Shown piece by piece: positions 15,349 through 23,118 of a DNA stretch of 27,894 bases (positions are counted from its first letter, which is position 1; each line of letters begins with the position of its first letter). The notes beneath the pieces are model-generated. The model worked only from the letters and a program-made list of their open reading frames with translations. It was not told the origin of the DNA and made no database searches. The DNA lies in assembly GCA_029565415.1 (NCBI GenBank), contig JAKQOH010000086.1, forward strand, positions 1 through 27,894, written 5' to 3'. The position numbers were made by a program, and so were the translations under genes. This stretch comes from Candidatus Rifleibacteriota bacterium. GTDB lineage: Bacteria; Riflebacteria; Ozemobacteria; Ozemobacterales; Ozemobacteraceae.

Positions 15349-16485
15349 TTACTCGAGCACCATCGCGGCATGCCAGCAGCCGCCGCCGTTCCACCAGGCG
15401 GAGAACTCGTCGAAGGACTTCACATGGTTCACGACGCCGCCGCCCCAGGGGTCATTGTAATAGATGTTGCCCGAATCATCCACGCCCTTGATGCAGACAT
15501 AATGGTTCGTCACGTTCGCGATGACCGGCTTGCCGGCCTTGATCTGCTCACGAATCCACGACAGGCCGACGCTGTAACTCCATTTGGCGTTCGGGAACCC
15601 ATACTGCACCGCCCCCCGACGCAGGCCATCGTGGTTCGTTCCGGCGGCAGCCGTCGAGCCGCAGATATTCCAGAGGTTCGAGGCGAGCGCGCCGGCGTTG
15701 CCCTTTCCGTAATACGCGAGCGCCATGCCGAGCGAGGTCGGGCCGCAGGCCGAGGCGGGGGCAGGGCAGCTCACCTGCATCTGAAGCTGCTCGGGAACGG
15801 GGAGCACCATCTTCCCGTTCGCGCCGGCCGTCGGCTGCTGCTTCGAGGATGTACCCGGAGCGCTCGTGGTCGCGGGAGACGTCGAGGAGCCGGATTTCGA
15901 GACATAGGTCGAGTGGACATACGCCGTCTGGCCGTTGTAGCTGATCCGGTACCAGTCGCCTTCCTGGCCGAGAATCGTGACCTCATCGCCCTCATACAGG
16001 CTGCCGATGATGCTTCCCCACGGCCCCGTGCGCACGTTCAGCGACGGGTCGACGTGCACGACGCCCTTGGATGAGCCGGAGGTGGCTGCCGGCGTGGAGC
16101 TGGCGCCGGCCCGGACATAATCCGAATGCACCCACGCGGTGCCGTCCCCCCATTTGATCTGATACCAGTCGCCATCGGAGCCGATGATCTGAACGGCGTT
16201 GCCGTCATACAGCGAGCCGATGATGGTTCCCCACGGGCCCGTGCGCACGTTCAGCGAAGGGTCCACCTCGACGACGCCCGAGCGCACATCCGACTCCGCG
16301 GCCCCGATTCCGGTCGGTTCGGCCGTTCCGGACTCGCCAACGGACACCGAGTTCGCGTTGAAAACGGCGGTGGCGTCGGCATTCACTTCGTGGCCGTCGA
16401 GGGTGTCCTGCGCCGACTGGGCCCAAGCCGGGGCAAGACAGACCAGAGCCAGGGTGAGGAACAGCACCAGAGAAGACTTTTTCAT
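15349..16485 (-). CDS. Secreted SH3b-SH3b-C39-like cysteine peptidase
   Basis: 378 residues, exported (signal peptide 1-22, APAWA-Q). Two bacterial SH3 domains (about 71-125 and 142-196, each with DPSLNVRTGPWG and DWY) should bind cell wall or peptide ligands. A Ser/Thr/Pro linker leads to a Peptidase_C39_2-type papain-like domain (230-378): C247 in ACGPTSLGMA, H328 in VTNHYVCIKGVD, and D345 in YYNDPWGG make the expected catalytic set. There is no ABC transporter, so it is not a bacteriocin-processing exporter. The ATG has GGGAGA upstream, and a GCCCG-CGGGC hairpin (16506-16520) sits in the leader. Likely an envelope peptidase or wall-remodelling enzyme; cleavage target unknown. Confidence 0.88.
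   Translation of the reverse strand: MKKSSLVLFLTLALVCLAPAWAQSAQDTLDGHEVNADATAVFNANSVSVGESGTAEPTGIGAAESDVRSGVVEVDPSLNVRTGPWGTIIGSLYDGNAVQIIGSDGDWYQIKWGDGTAWVHSDYVRAGASSTPAATSGSSKGVVHVDPSLNVRTGPWGSIIGSLYEGDEVTILGQEGDWYRISYNGQTAYVHSTYVSKSGSSTSPATTSAPGTSSKQQPTAGANGKMVLPVPEQLQMQVSCPAPASACGPTSLGMALAYYGKGNAGALASNLWNICGSTAAAGTNHDGLRRGAVQYGFPNAKWSYSVGLSWIREQIKAGKPVIANVTNHYVCIKGVDDSGNIYYNDPWGGGVVNHVKSFDEFSAWWNGGGCWHAAMVLE
15992..16265. repeat. Internal direct repeat encoding the two SH3b domains
   Basis: About 60 bases (15992-16052) recur almost unchanged 213 bases further (16205-16265), exactly 71 codons apart. They encode the VDPSLNVRTGPWG.IIGSLY core of each SH3b domain. The near identity at DNA level points to recent duplication or conversion within the gene. 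Confidence 0.8.
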
Positions 16486-16615
16486 GACTCATCTCCCAAA
16501 TATTCGCCCGTGGAGCGGGCAATCTATGCATCCTGTCACAATATACCCTGCAGACAGGAAAAGGTTTCACCAGATCCCCATTTCATCCCTTTGCGGAACT
16601 GGCCGCGGGGCCTGG

Positions 16616-17218
16616 TCAATACCTGCGGCGGTCGATTTTCGGAAGCGAAAGATTCGGAAGAACCTGGTAGACGTCGTTTGCGGTGAAGACGACGAGGTCC
16701 GCCAGCTTGAACATGCGCTTCGCCGACTTGTGCGACCGGTGGATCAGCTGGAGAAGCCGGTCGAGATCCTCTCCGGCAATCTGCTTCGAGAGCGTGATGT
16801 GGGGTTTGAAATTCTCGCCGTCGGCATGCGGGAACGCGTCGATGGCTTTGCCCAGGCCATTCCGGATCGCCTCGTGCAGGGCCGCGAGATCGCGGCTGGG
16901 CAGAACCTTCAGATACACCAGCGGGGATTTGCTCGCCTCATACGAAAACAGGTCGAGTCCGCGAACGAACACCTTCATGGGAAGGAACGGCTGGGCGATC
17001 TCGGCGATGCGCGGCAACAGGTTGCGCACATCCCGCTCCGTCATCCCGTCGCCCGGGTAGCCCAGATACTTGACCGTCAGATGTGCCACGTCGAGCGGGT
17101 CGAACTTCGAACAGATGCCGTTCAGCCGCCGGTGCCAGATGGCGATCAGCTTCCGGCTCTCGGCCGGAAGGCGGAACGCGAGGGTGTACGGCAGCTTGCA
17201 GCCCCGGCCGTCCGTCAT
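16616..17218 (-). CDS. 2H phosphoesterase (LigT/ThpR, 2'-5' RNA ligase family)
   Basis: 200-residue member of the 2H superfamily, which opens 2',3'-cyclic phosphates at RNA ends (ThpR) or joins tRNA halves in reverse. The two signature motifs are present: H46-L-T48 in DVAHLTVKYLG and H140-I-T142 in FKPHITLSK. Length and the spacing of about 94 residues between motifs fit ThpR. The ATG at 17218 has a purine-rich AAGGGTGAGA upstream. It is single: the genes on both sides are separated by gaps with hairpins. A large cruciform sits about 40 bases upstream (17254-17296). Function as RNA phosphodiesterase is likely; the natural substrate is not known for the family. Confidence 0.88.
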   Translation of the reverse strand: MTDGRGCKLPYTLAFRLPAESRKLIAIWHRRLNGICSKFDPLDVAHLTVKYLGYPGDGMTERDVRNLLPRIAEIAQPFLPMKVFVRGLDLFSYEASKSPLVYLKVLPSRDLAALHEAIRNGLGKAIDAFPHADGENFKPHITLSKQIAGEDLDRLLQLIHRSHKSAKRMFKLADLVVFTANDVYQVLPNLSLPKIDRRRY

Positions 17219-17253
17219 GCCGTTCTCACCCTTCGGGAAATGCCGATGTGACG

Positions 17254-17296
17254 CGCCCCCACACGATGCCGGATCGGCATCGGCCGCGTAGGGGCG
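17254..17296. repeat. Cruciform-type hairpin in leader of 2H gene
   Basis: Perfect inner stem CGATGCCG-GAT-CGGCATCG (17264-17282) inside an outer CGCCCC/GGGGCG pair (17254-17259, 17291-17296). It lies upstream of the 2H gene start on the minus strand, with an AT-rich possible promoter zone further out (17341-17375, ATGACA and TTCATA boxes, weak). Possible leader structure or small repeat. Confidence 0.5.
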
Positions 17297-17441
17297 AATC
17301 GTGATCCGTCCGGACCCGCCGGCTCCCGATGTTCAGGGGATGTATATGAACGTATCGCTATGATATATGTCATGATTCGTGAATCCACGCGTTCCTCCGC
17401 CGAGCCCGGAACACATCAGAACGGGTTCAGGGCGAAAGAAC

Positions 17442-17469
17442 GAAGGCCCCGGCGGTTACCGGGGCCTTC
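17442..17469 (-). terminator. Terminator of the purine cluster
   Basis: Perfect 11-bp stem GAAGGCCCCGG / CCGGGGCCTTC with loop CGGTTA, 16 bases after the PLP-enzyme stop. On the minus strand it continues GTTCTTTC, a modest T-rich tail. It closes the 24492-17486 gene series. Confidence 0.75.
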
Positions 17470-17485
17470 ATGGTAGCAGAACGAA

Positions 17486-18970
17486 TCAGAGGGTGTCGAG
17501 GACCTTTGTCTGGGCGTTGAACTCTTCGATCAGCTTGTCCCACTGCGGGGCCTGGGCTGCGGCTTCGACCCAGAACTCGGGATCCCACAACTGGTTGATC
17601 TCTTCGAAGGTCTTCCCCTGCTGCTCGACCCAGGTGTAATACTTGAGGTTGTGCAGCTTCTTGCGGTCGTGGTAGCCCAGCTCATGCACGTGCTGGATGC
17701 TCTCGCCGAGCAGGTAGCGTTCCCAGTCGATGACCGCCTGGGTGGAGCTGTATTTCCCGTGCGACTGCTGCAGCTCGGTCAAGCGGGAGCCATACATCTC
17801 GGCGGCATCGGTGAACGGCATGAACAGCACGTCGTTCTCGTCCATCTCGAAGAACTTTGCGGTCTTGATGGCCGAGAGCATGTTGCTGATGCTGCTGATG
17901 CCCATCAGCGGCAGCAGCTTGATGATCTCCTCGGAGATGCCGGCGTCGCGAAGCGCCTTGTGGCCTTCTGGCTCGTTGAACAGGCGCAGGATGCGCATGC
18001 AGTTCTCGTCGTCGACGGCCACGACGCCGTCGGTGTTGCGCACGTTGTGCACCCACGGCACGTGCTTGTCGCCGATGCCTTCGATGCGGTGATCGCCGAA
18101 TCCGTTCCAGAGCAGGGTGGGGCACTGGAGCGCCTCGGAGGCCATGATCTTCGTGTGCGGGAAAAGGGTCTTCAGGTAATCGCCGGCCGCGATCGTGCCG
18201 GCCGAGCCGGTTGCGGAAATCCAGGCCGACAGCCTGTTCCCGGGCTTGGCGATGGCCTTGAACGCCTCCTCGACGGCGGCGCCGGTGACATGATAGTGCC
18301 AGTTATAGTTGCCGAATTCGGCGAACTGGTTGAAGATGACGACCTTGTCGCCGCGGGTCTTGATCAGTTCCCAGCACTTGTCGTAGATCTCCTTCACGTT
18401 CGATTCGCAGCCGGGGGTCGCGATGACTTCGCTGGTGCCGATCTTGCGCAGCCAGTCGAACCGCTCCTTGCTCATGTTCTCGGGAAGGATGGCGATCGCG
18501 GGCGTGTCGAGCAGCGCGCAGTCGTAGGCGCCGCCGCGGCAGTAGTTGCCGGTGCTGGGCCAGACGGCCTTCTGGGTCGTGGGGTCGAACTCACCGCTCA
18601 CCAGACGCGGAACGAGACAACTGAACGCCGCGCCGACCTTGTGGGCGCCGGTCGGGAAATACTTGCCGATCAGGCCGACGATGCGGGCCTTCACGCCGGT
18701 GATCTTCGAGGGCAGCTCGAAACAGTTCACGCCGCCGAACGTGCCGCTGTTCACGTCGTTGTGCCAGCTGATGCGGAACAGGTTGATCGGGTTCACGTCC
18801 CACAGCCCGACGCCCTTCAGCTTCTTCTGCACCTTCTCGGGGATCAGCTTCGGGTTCTTCATCTGGGCGTAGGTCGGGATCAGGATATGTTTTTCATGGC
18901 ACCGCTTCACGGTGTTCGCAAGGACGTCCTTGCGCATCTTGAGTTCGAATTTTTTTGCGTATTTCGACAC
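17486..18970 (-). CDS. Fold-type II PLP-dependent enzyme, probable ammonia-lyase of the purine cluster
   Basis: 494 residues. The PLP lysine is most likely K111 in FPTGAHKVGAAF; STGNYCRGGAY (139-149) is the substrate/cofactor loop, and the glycine-rich phosphate clamp is ATGSAGT (253-259). This is the tryptophan-synthase-beta/cysteine-synthase/threonine-synthase fold. It is about 100 residues longer than diaminopropionate ammonia-lyase (YgeX/DpaL, about 400) and lacks its DGNHGRG form, so it is not a plain DpaL. It sits where DpaL normally belongs beside ygeY, arcC and ssnA, suggesting beta-elimination of an amino-acid product of purine ring cleavage. The GTG at 18970 has AGGAG six bases upstream; an upstream ATG at 19015 lies in a repeat region without a ribosome site. 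Reaction unproven. Confidence 0.82.
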   Translation of the reverse strand: MSKYAKKFELKMRKDVLANTVKRCHEKHILIPTYAQMKNPKLIPEKVQKKLKGVGLWDVNPINLFRISWHNDVNSGTFGGVNCFELPSKITGVKARIVGLIGKYFPTGAHKVGAAFSCLVPRLVSGEFDPTTQKAVWPSTGNYCRGGAYDCALLDTPAIAILPENMSKERFDWLRKIGTSEVIATPGCESNVKEIYDKCWELIKTRGDKVVIFNQFAEFGNYNWHYHVTGAAVEEAFKAIAKPGNRLSAWISATGSAGTIAAGDYLKTLFPHTKIMASEALQCPTLLWNGFGDHRIEGIGDKHVPWVHNVRNTDGVVAVDDENCMRILRLFNEPEGHKALRDAGISEEIIKLLPLMGISSISNMLSAIKTAKFFEMDENDVLFMPFTDAAEMYGSRLTELQQSHGKYSSTQAVIDWERYLLGESIQHVHELGYHDRKKLHNLKYYTWVEQQGKTFEEINQLWDPEFWVEAAAQAPQWDKLIEEFNAQTKVLDTL

Positions 18971-19005
18971 GTTGGTCTCCTGTCTGTTGTTGTCGGACGG
19001 ACCTT

Positions 19006-19093
19006 GGAACACCACCGAGGCACAGAGACACAGAGAATAAAATTATATGTACGAATGTAATATCTCTGTGTCTTCGTGTCTCTGTGGTGTTCC
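19006..19093. repeat. Palindromic repeat (CACAGAGACACAGAG type)
   Basis: Arms of 31 bases (19006-19036 and 19063-19093) match at 27 positions as inverted copies, around an AT-rich centre of 26 bases. The core CACAGAGACACAGAGA/TCTCTGTGTC resembles a short palindromic element common in intergenic DNA of environmental bacteria. It splits arcC from the PLP gene and may reduce read-through or stabilise the upstream mRNA. Confidence 0.85.
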
Positions 19094-19104
19094 TGGCGTA
19101 TGAA

Positions 19105-20064
19105 TCACGGGTACACGTGCGTTCCGGCCTGGCCTTTGACGGCGCGGGCGAGGTTCTCGGGGTTCGTGATGATCGCGTGCTTGCCGCCCGCGCGCAGGAA
19201 GCTCAGGACCGCCTTGCACTTGGGAAGCATCGAGCCCGGCTTGAAGTGGCCTTCCGCGATGTATTTCTCGAGTTCGAGCGCCGTGCACTTGTCGAGGGCC
19301 TTCTGATCGGGCTTGCCATAGTTCAGATACACCTTCTCGACGGCCGTCGAGATGATGAAGGCGTCAGCCTTGAGATTCTTGGCCAGCAGGCCCGAGGCGT
19401 AGTCCTTGTCGATGACCGCCGCGGCGCCCTTGAGCATACCCTTCTCGTCACGCACGACCGGCACACCGCCGCCGCCGACCGCGACCACGACGAAGCCGCG
19501 CTCGGCCAGCGTCTTGATCGAGTCTTCCTCGACGATTTCCTGGGGAAGAGGCGACGCGACGACACGCCGCCAGCCGCGGCCCGCGTCTTCCATGATCTCC
19601 CAGCCTTCTTTCTCCTTGCGTGACTTGGCCTCGGCCTCGCTGTAGAACTTGCCGATCGGCTTCGTGGGCTTGAGGAACGAGGGATCGTCCTTGTCGACGA
19701 CGACCTGCGTGACGACCGTCACGACGTTCTTCTTGATGCCGCGCTTCTTGAACTCGTTCGCCAGCGCCATCTGGAAGTTGTATCCGATCGCGCCCTGGGT
19801 GTCGGCCACGCAGGAATCGAGCGGGACGGGATGGATCTGGGAGATCGACAGATCGCTGCGCAGCAGGATGAAGCCGACCTGCGGCCCGTTGCCGTGCGTC
19901 ACGACGACGTTGTACCCGGCTTCGATCATGTCGGCGATGTGCACCATCGTATTGCAGGCGGCCTGATACTGGTCGGCCACGCTCTGGCGCTTGTCATCCT
20001 GGATCAGGGAGTTGCCGCCGACGGCGACGACGGCCAGTTTGCTGGTCTTCGGTTGTTCGGTCAT
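19105..20064 (-). CDS. arcC: Carbamate kinase
   Basis: Converts carbamoyl phosphate and ADP to ATP, ammonia and carbonate; in fermentation of purines or arginine it is the ATP-yielding last step. 319 residues, normal for the family. Visible signatures: LAVVAVGGNSLI (N-terminal phosphate loop), VVVTHGNGPQVGFILLRSD (family motif), VPVVRDEKG, AAAVIDKDYASGLLA and VYLNYGKPDQ of the amino-acid-kinase fold, and a PGSMLPKCKAVLSFL motif near the end. The ATG at 20064 (AGGAA four bases off) is preferred over 20091, which has no ribosome site. It lies 54 bases after ygeY and before the palindromic repeat. In E. coli the related gene yqeA lies in the yge cluster; no carbamoyltransferase is in the window, so its carbamoyl-phosphate source is not shown. 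Confidence 0.93.
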   Translation of the reverse strand: MTEQPKTSKLAVVAVGGNSLIQDDKRQSVADQYQAACNTMVHIADMIEAGYNVVVTHGNGPQVGFILLRSDLSISQIHPVPLDSCVADTQGAIGYNFQMALANEFKKRGIKKNVVTVVTQVVVDKDDPSFLKPTKPIGKFYSEAEAKSRKEKEGWEIMEDAGRGWRRVVASPLPQEIVEEDSIKTLAERGFVVVAVGGGGVPVVRDEKGMLKGAAAVIDKDYASGLLAKNLKADAFIISTAVEKVYLNYGKPDQKALDKCTALELEKYIAEGHFKPGSMLPKCKAVLSFLRAGGKHAIITNPENLARAVKGQAGTHVYP

Positions 20065-20118
20065 GGGTTCCTGTTTTCCTTTCGGTGTCATAGAAAGATA
20101 TCTATGGCTATTGAAACG

Positions 20119-21321
20119 TCACTTCTTGAGCGCCAGCGGCAGCATGGCGTAGAACTCGGCGCACTTCACGACCTCGGCGAGCGGCACCTGGTCGTTCACG
20201 GTGTGCGCGTGCACCTCGTTGCCGGGCCCGAAGCCGATTGAGGGGATGTTCGCCTTGCCCATCCAGTAGGTGCCGTTCGTCGAGAACACCCACTTGTCGA
20301 CCACCGGCTCCTTGTTGTCGTGGCAGGCCTTGTAGGCTTCGACGCCCGCGGAGACCAGCGGGTGCTTCGGATCCAGGGCCCACGGCGGATAATACTTGCT
20401 GACCGGAAAGACGAAGCCGGTGTAGCTGGGCACGTCATAGAACAGCTCTTCGACTTTGCCGTTCTTCATGCTGGGCAGCGACTCGAGCTCCTTGATCGAC
20501 GACTCTTCGTTCTCTCCGAAGGTGAGGCGCCGGTCGAGGTAGATCGTGCACTCGTCGGGAACCGCGTTCAGGCTGGGGGTCTTGCACTCGATCTTCGAAA
20601 CGACGATCGAGCCCTTGCCCAGGAACGCGTCGTCCTTGAACATGTGGGACATCTTGCTGATCTCGTCAATGATCGGGGTCATCTTGTAGATCGCGTTGTC
20701 GCCGCGCTCGGGGGCCGAGGCGTGGCAGGTGCGGCCCTTGGTCGTCACCTTCAGCTCGACGCGGCCGCGGTGGCCGCGGTAGATGCGCATGCAGGTCGGC
20801 TCGCCGATGACGACGAAGTCCGGCTTGATCTTTTCGGTCTCGACGAGCGAATGCGGGGCGATGCCGTCGCACTCCTCTTCCATGTTGCCGAAATAGTACA
20901 GGCTATACCCGTCGAGCAGCTTGAGATCCTTCAGGATCTTGAGGGCATACACCATGCCGGGGGTCGAGCCCTTCTCGTCGCAGGCGCCGAGCGCATACAG
21001 GATGCCGTTCTCGACCTTGCCCTTGAAGGGGTCCCATTTCCACTGGGTCGGGTCGGCGATGCCGACGGTGTCGATGTGGCTGTCGAATACGATCTTGATG
21101 GGGCCGTTACCGACGCGGCCGACCGAGTTGCCCATCTTGTCGACGAACACCTCGTCGAACCCGAGCTTCTTCATCTCGTCGTTGATGCGCTTCACGACAT
21201 CACCGATCTTCGATTCGTAGCTCGGAATCGCGCAGATGTCCCGCATGAACTGGATCATCGCCGGCTCATGCTTCTTGACTTCGGCCTGGATCTTTTCAAT
21301 CATGCCCTTGTCGATCTTCAT
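20119..21321 (-). CDS. ygeY: YgeY-type M20 metallohydrolase (selenium-linked purine cluster)
   Basis: 400-residue dinuclear zinc hydrolase of the M20/ArgE/DapE fold. Metal and catalytic residues: H82 and D84 in FDSHIDTV, D115 in GACDEKGST, E148/E149 in GNMEEECDG, E174 in VIGEPT, H373 in GPGNEVHAHTVND. The WKWDPFKGKVENGILYALGACDEKGS stretch and the DRRLTFGE segment are those of YgeY proteins, which occur beside selenium-dependent molybdenum hydroxylases and, in recent work on gut bacteria, are needed for urate breakdown. Proposed job: hydrolysis of an N-acyl or ureido intermediate of purine ring opening. It follows ssnA by 30 bases and precedes arcC. Cytoplasmic. Family call firm; exact substrate not. 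Confidence 0.92.
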   Translation of the reverse strand: MKIDKGMIEKIQAEVKKHEPAMIQFMRDICAIPSYESKIGDVVKRINDEMKKLGFDEVFVDKMGNSVGRVGNGPIKIVFDSHIDTVGIADPTQWKWDPFKGKVENGILYALGACDEKGSTPGMVYALKILKDLKLLDGYSLYYFGNMEEECDGIAPHSLVETEKIKPDFVVIGEPTCMRIYRGHRGRVELKVTTKGRTCHASAPERGDNAIYKMTPIIDEISKMSHMFKDDAFLGKGSIVVSKIECKTPSLNAVPDECTIYLDRRLTFGENEESSIKELESLPSMKNGKVEELFYDVPSYTGFVFPVSKYYPPWALDPKHPLVSAGVEAYKACHDNKEPVVDKWVFSTNGTYWMGKANIPSIGFGPGNEVHAHTVNDQVPLAEVVKCAEFYAMLPLALKK

Positions 21322-21351
21322 GTGGTGCTCGCTTTCCTTGTCTTCGTGTAT

Positions 21352-22689
21352 TCAGAACCGTTCCCACAGGGAACGGGCCAGTTCGCGGGATTTCGCGCAC
21401 ATCTCGGCTTCCTCGCCATCCGCCAGGAAGGTGATTTTGCCGTCGTCGTAGATCTTCTTGCCGCGGCAGATCGTCGTGTTGACCGTCGCGCCGGTGAGGC
21501 CGAACAGCATGTGGCCCAGCGTGTTGCCGGCGTTGATCGGGGTCGGGGGCTGGTAGTTCCAGATGACCATGTCGCTGGCCGCGCCTTCCTCGAGCATGCC
21601 GATCGGCGTCTTGAAGATGTTCGAGGCCAGGGCCGGGTTGCTCTGGGAATACATTTTCCATACTTCCCCGTATGCTTTGCGCGGGTCGCCGGCCTGATGC
21701 TTGTGCAGGATATTCGCCAGGGCGAAATCCGGCAGCGGCGACGGCGACATGCCGTCCGTGCCCATCATGACCGGGACTTTTTCCCTCATCATCAGCTCGA
21801 TGTTCGCGCAGCCGACCGCATTGTTCATGTTCGAGCGCGGGTTGTGCACCACGTTGGTGCGCGTGAGCGCCAACGTATGGATGTCCATCTCGTCGACGTG
21901 GACGCAGTGCGCGAAAATGCTGTCGGAGCCGGTGAGCCCGACCCGGTGCAGCCGGTCGATGACCGAGCGGAAGCCGCGCCGCCGGGCGTCCTCGAGATCG
22001 GCCTTGTCTTCGCAGACGTGGATGTGGCACCCGACCTTGAGGCCCTTGGCCAGCTCGGCGGCCCGCGCCAGCGTCGAATCCTCGATCGTCATGCTCGCAT
22101 GCAGACCCATCATCGCGGCCATGTCGGGATCGCTGTCGAGCTTGATGCCACGGATGAAGTTCGCGTTCTCCTCGAGACCCGCGTCACGCCGCGACGCGCC
22201 GTCACGGTCGGAAACCTCGTAGCAGAGACAGCCGCGGAGCCCGCATTTCCGGAAGGCCTGCTGCAGCGTGCTCAGCGAACCGCCGATGGCGTGCGGGCTT
22301 GCGTGATGGTCGATCAGCGTCGTGACGCCCGAGCGGGCGGCTTCGATGAGCGGGATCATCGCGGTCAGATACAGGTCATCGGGTTTGAGGGCCTTGTCGA
22401 GCCGCCACCAGAGGCGCTCGAGGATCTGCACGAAGTTCTCGGGCGGGGCGTCTTTCAGGGCGATGCCGCGCGCGAAGGTCGAATACAGGTGCATGTGCGC
22501 ATTGATCAGGCCGGGCGTCAGCAACAGCCCGTTCGCGCTCTCGAATTTCGCCTTGGGAAACCGTTTCCTCAGCTCGTCCGTCGTTCCGACGCCGTGGATC
22601 TTCTTCTCGTCGAAAGCGACCGCGCCGTCCTCGATCACCTGATGGTTGGTGCCGAGCGTCGCTACCGTAGCATGTCCGATGATCTTCAT
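21352..22689 (-). CDS. ssnA: SsnA-type amidohydrolase
   Basis: 445-residue amidohydrolase-superfamily protein, close in layout to E. coli SsnA (442). Metal ligands: H65 and H67 in NAHMH, H222/H224 in GCHIHVCED, H261 in AHCVH, D312 in GTDGMS. SsnA hallmarks are WWRLDKAL (94-101), TTLIDHHASPHAIGGSLSTL (123-142), HNPRSNMNNAVG and PPTPINAGNTLGHMLFG. It is a deaminase-like or ring-hydrolase enzyme of the purine/selenium cluster; its substrate is not settled. The ATG at 22689 has GAGGTG five bases upstream. A strong promoter lies about 170 bases upstream (22865-22893), so it heads the ssnA-ygeY-arcC block. Confidence 0.93.
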   Translation of the reverse strand: MKIIGHATVATLGTNHQVIEDGAVAFDEKKIHGVGTTDELRKRFPKAKFESANGLLLTPGLINAHMHLYSTFARGIALKDAPPENFVQILERLWWRLDKALKPDDLYLTAMIPLIEAARSGVTTLIDHHASPHAIGGSLSTLQQAFRKCGLRGCLCYEVSDRDGASRRDAGLEENANFIRGIKLDSDPDMAAMMGLHASMTIEDSTLARAAELAKGLKVGCHIHVCEDKADLEDARRRGFRSVIDRLHRVGLTGSDSIFAHCVHVDEMDIHTLALTRTNVVHNPRSNMNNAVGCANIELMMREKVPVMMGTDGMSPSPLPDFALANILHKHQAGDPRKAYGEVWKMYSQSNPALASNIFKTPIGMLEEGAASDMVIWNYQPPTPINAGNTLGHMLFGLTGATVNTTICRGKKIYDDGKITFLADGEEAEMCAKSRELARSLWERF

Positions 22690-22827
22690 CCATTCACCTC
22701 GGGTAAAAGTATCCCTCTTGCCTAATGCCAAAACGGCGATCCGTCACAGACGTTCGCCGCTCCTGTTTCATATCATGGAATATATGGTGCAGGGGACCAC
22801 ACCGTTCATCCCGTTCCTTGTCGTTCT

Positions 22828-22857
22828 GTCCCTTTTCTCATCTCGGGGGAAAAGGAC
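22828..22857 (-). promoter_or_regulatory. Hairpin at predicted 5' end of ssnA mRNA
   Basis: On the minus strand GTCCTTTTC (22849-22857) pairs with GAAAAGGGAC (22828-22837), one bulged base, loop of 11. It begins at about +1 of the predicted transcript. The leader continues about 140 bases more to the ATG and holds a second small stem CGGCGA/TCGCCG (22733-22759). Such a 5' hairpin may protect the RNA or be part of a leader control. Confidence 0.5.
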
Positions 22858-22864
22858 TGGCCGA

Positions 22865-22893
22865 ACTCTACCATACCCCCCGCCCATTGTCAA
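22865..22893 (-). promoter_or_regulatory. ssnA operon promoter
   Basis: Minus strand: perfect -35 TTGACA (22888-22893), 17-base spacer, -10 TAGAGT (22865-22870). Start expected near 22858. This places a 170-base untranslated leader ahead of ssnA, in the otherwise gene-free 22690-23118 stretch, which also holds the repeat at 22951-23067. Confidence 0.75.
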
Positions 22894-22950
22894 AACTTGC
22901 GATCGGGCAGATCGAACAACCGCCGGGCCAAAAAGAAGAACAAGAAAACG

Positions 22951-23067
22951 ATCCGCAGATGACACAGATGTCGCAGATAGAATCACTGGCATTATAGCAT
23001 TGATCGGGCCACGGGGCCGCCCCTGTGCTGGGAAAGATCATCTGTGCCATCTGCGCAATCTGCAGAT
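22951..23067. repeat. Palindromic repeat (CGCAGATGACACAGATG type), copy 1
   Basis: Arms of 28 bases (22951-22978 and 23040-23067) agree at 22 positions as inverted copies, built from the unit .GCAGAT. repeated in register. The centre is about 60 bases with a GC-rich core. A related single arm lies at 24685-24712 (25/28 to the left arm). It sits between the 8-oxoguanine deaminase stop and the ssnA promoter. Confidence 0.82.
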
Positions 23068-23118
23068 CGTCCTCCTTCGGCGTTCGTCCGGTCTCTGGGA
23101 TTCGAGCGTTCTTCGGGG

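Noticed and set aside
2286..17366. Similar 14-base words TCGCTATGATRTAT near the RHH operator (2286-2299) and near 17353, suggesting a shared regulator
   Set aside because: One-mismatch 14-mers are expected many times by chance in a window this size, and the second site lacks the full palindrome.
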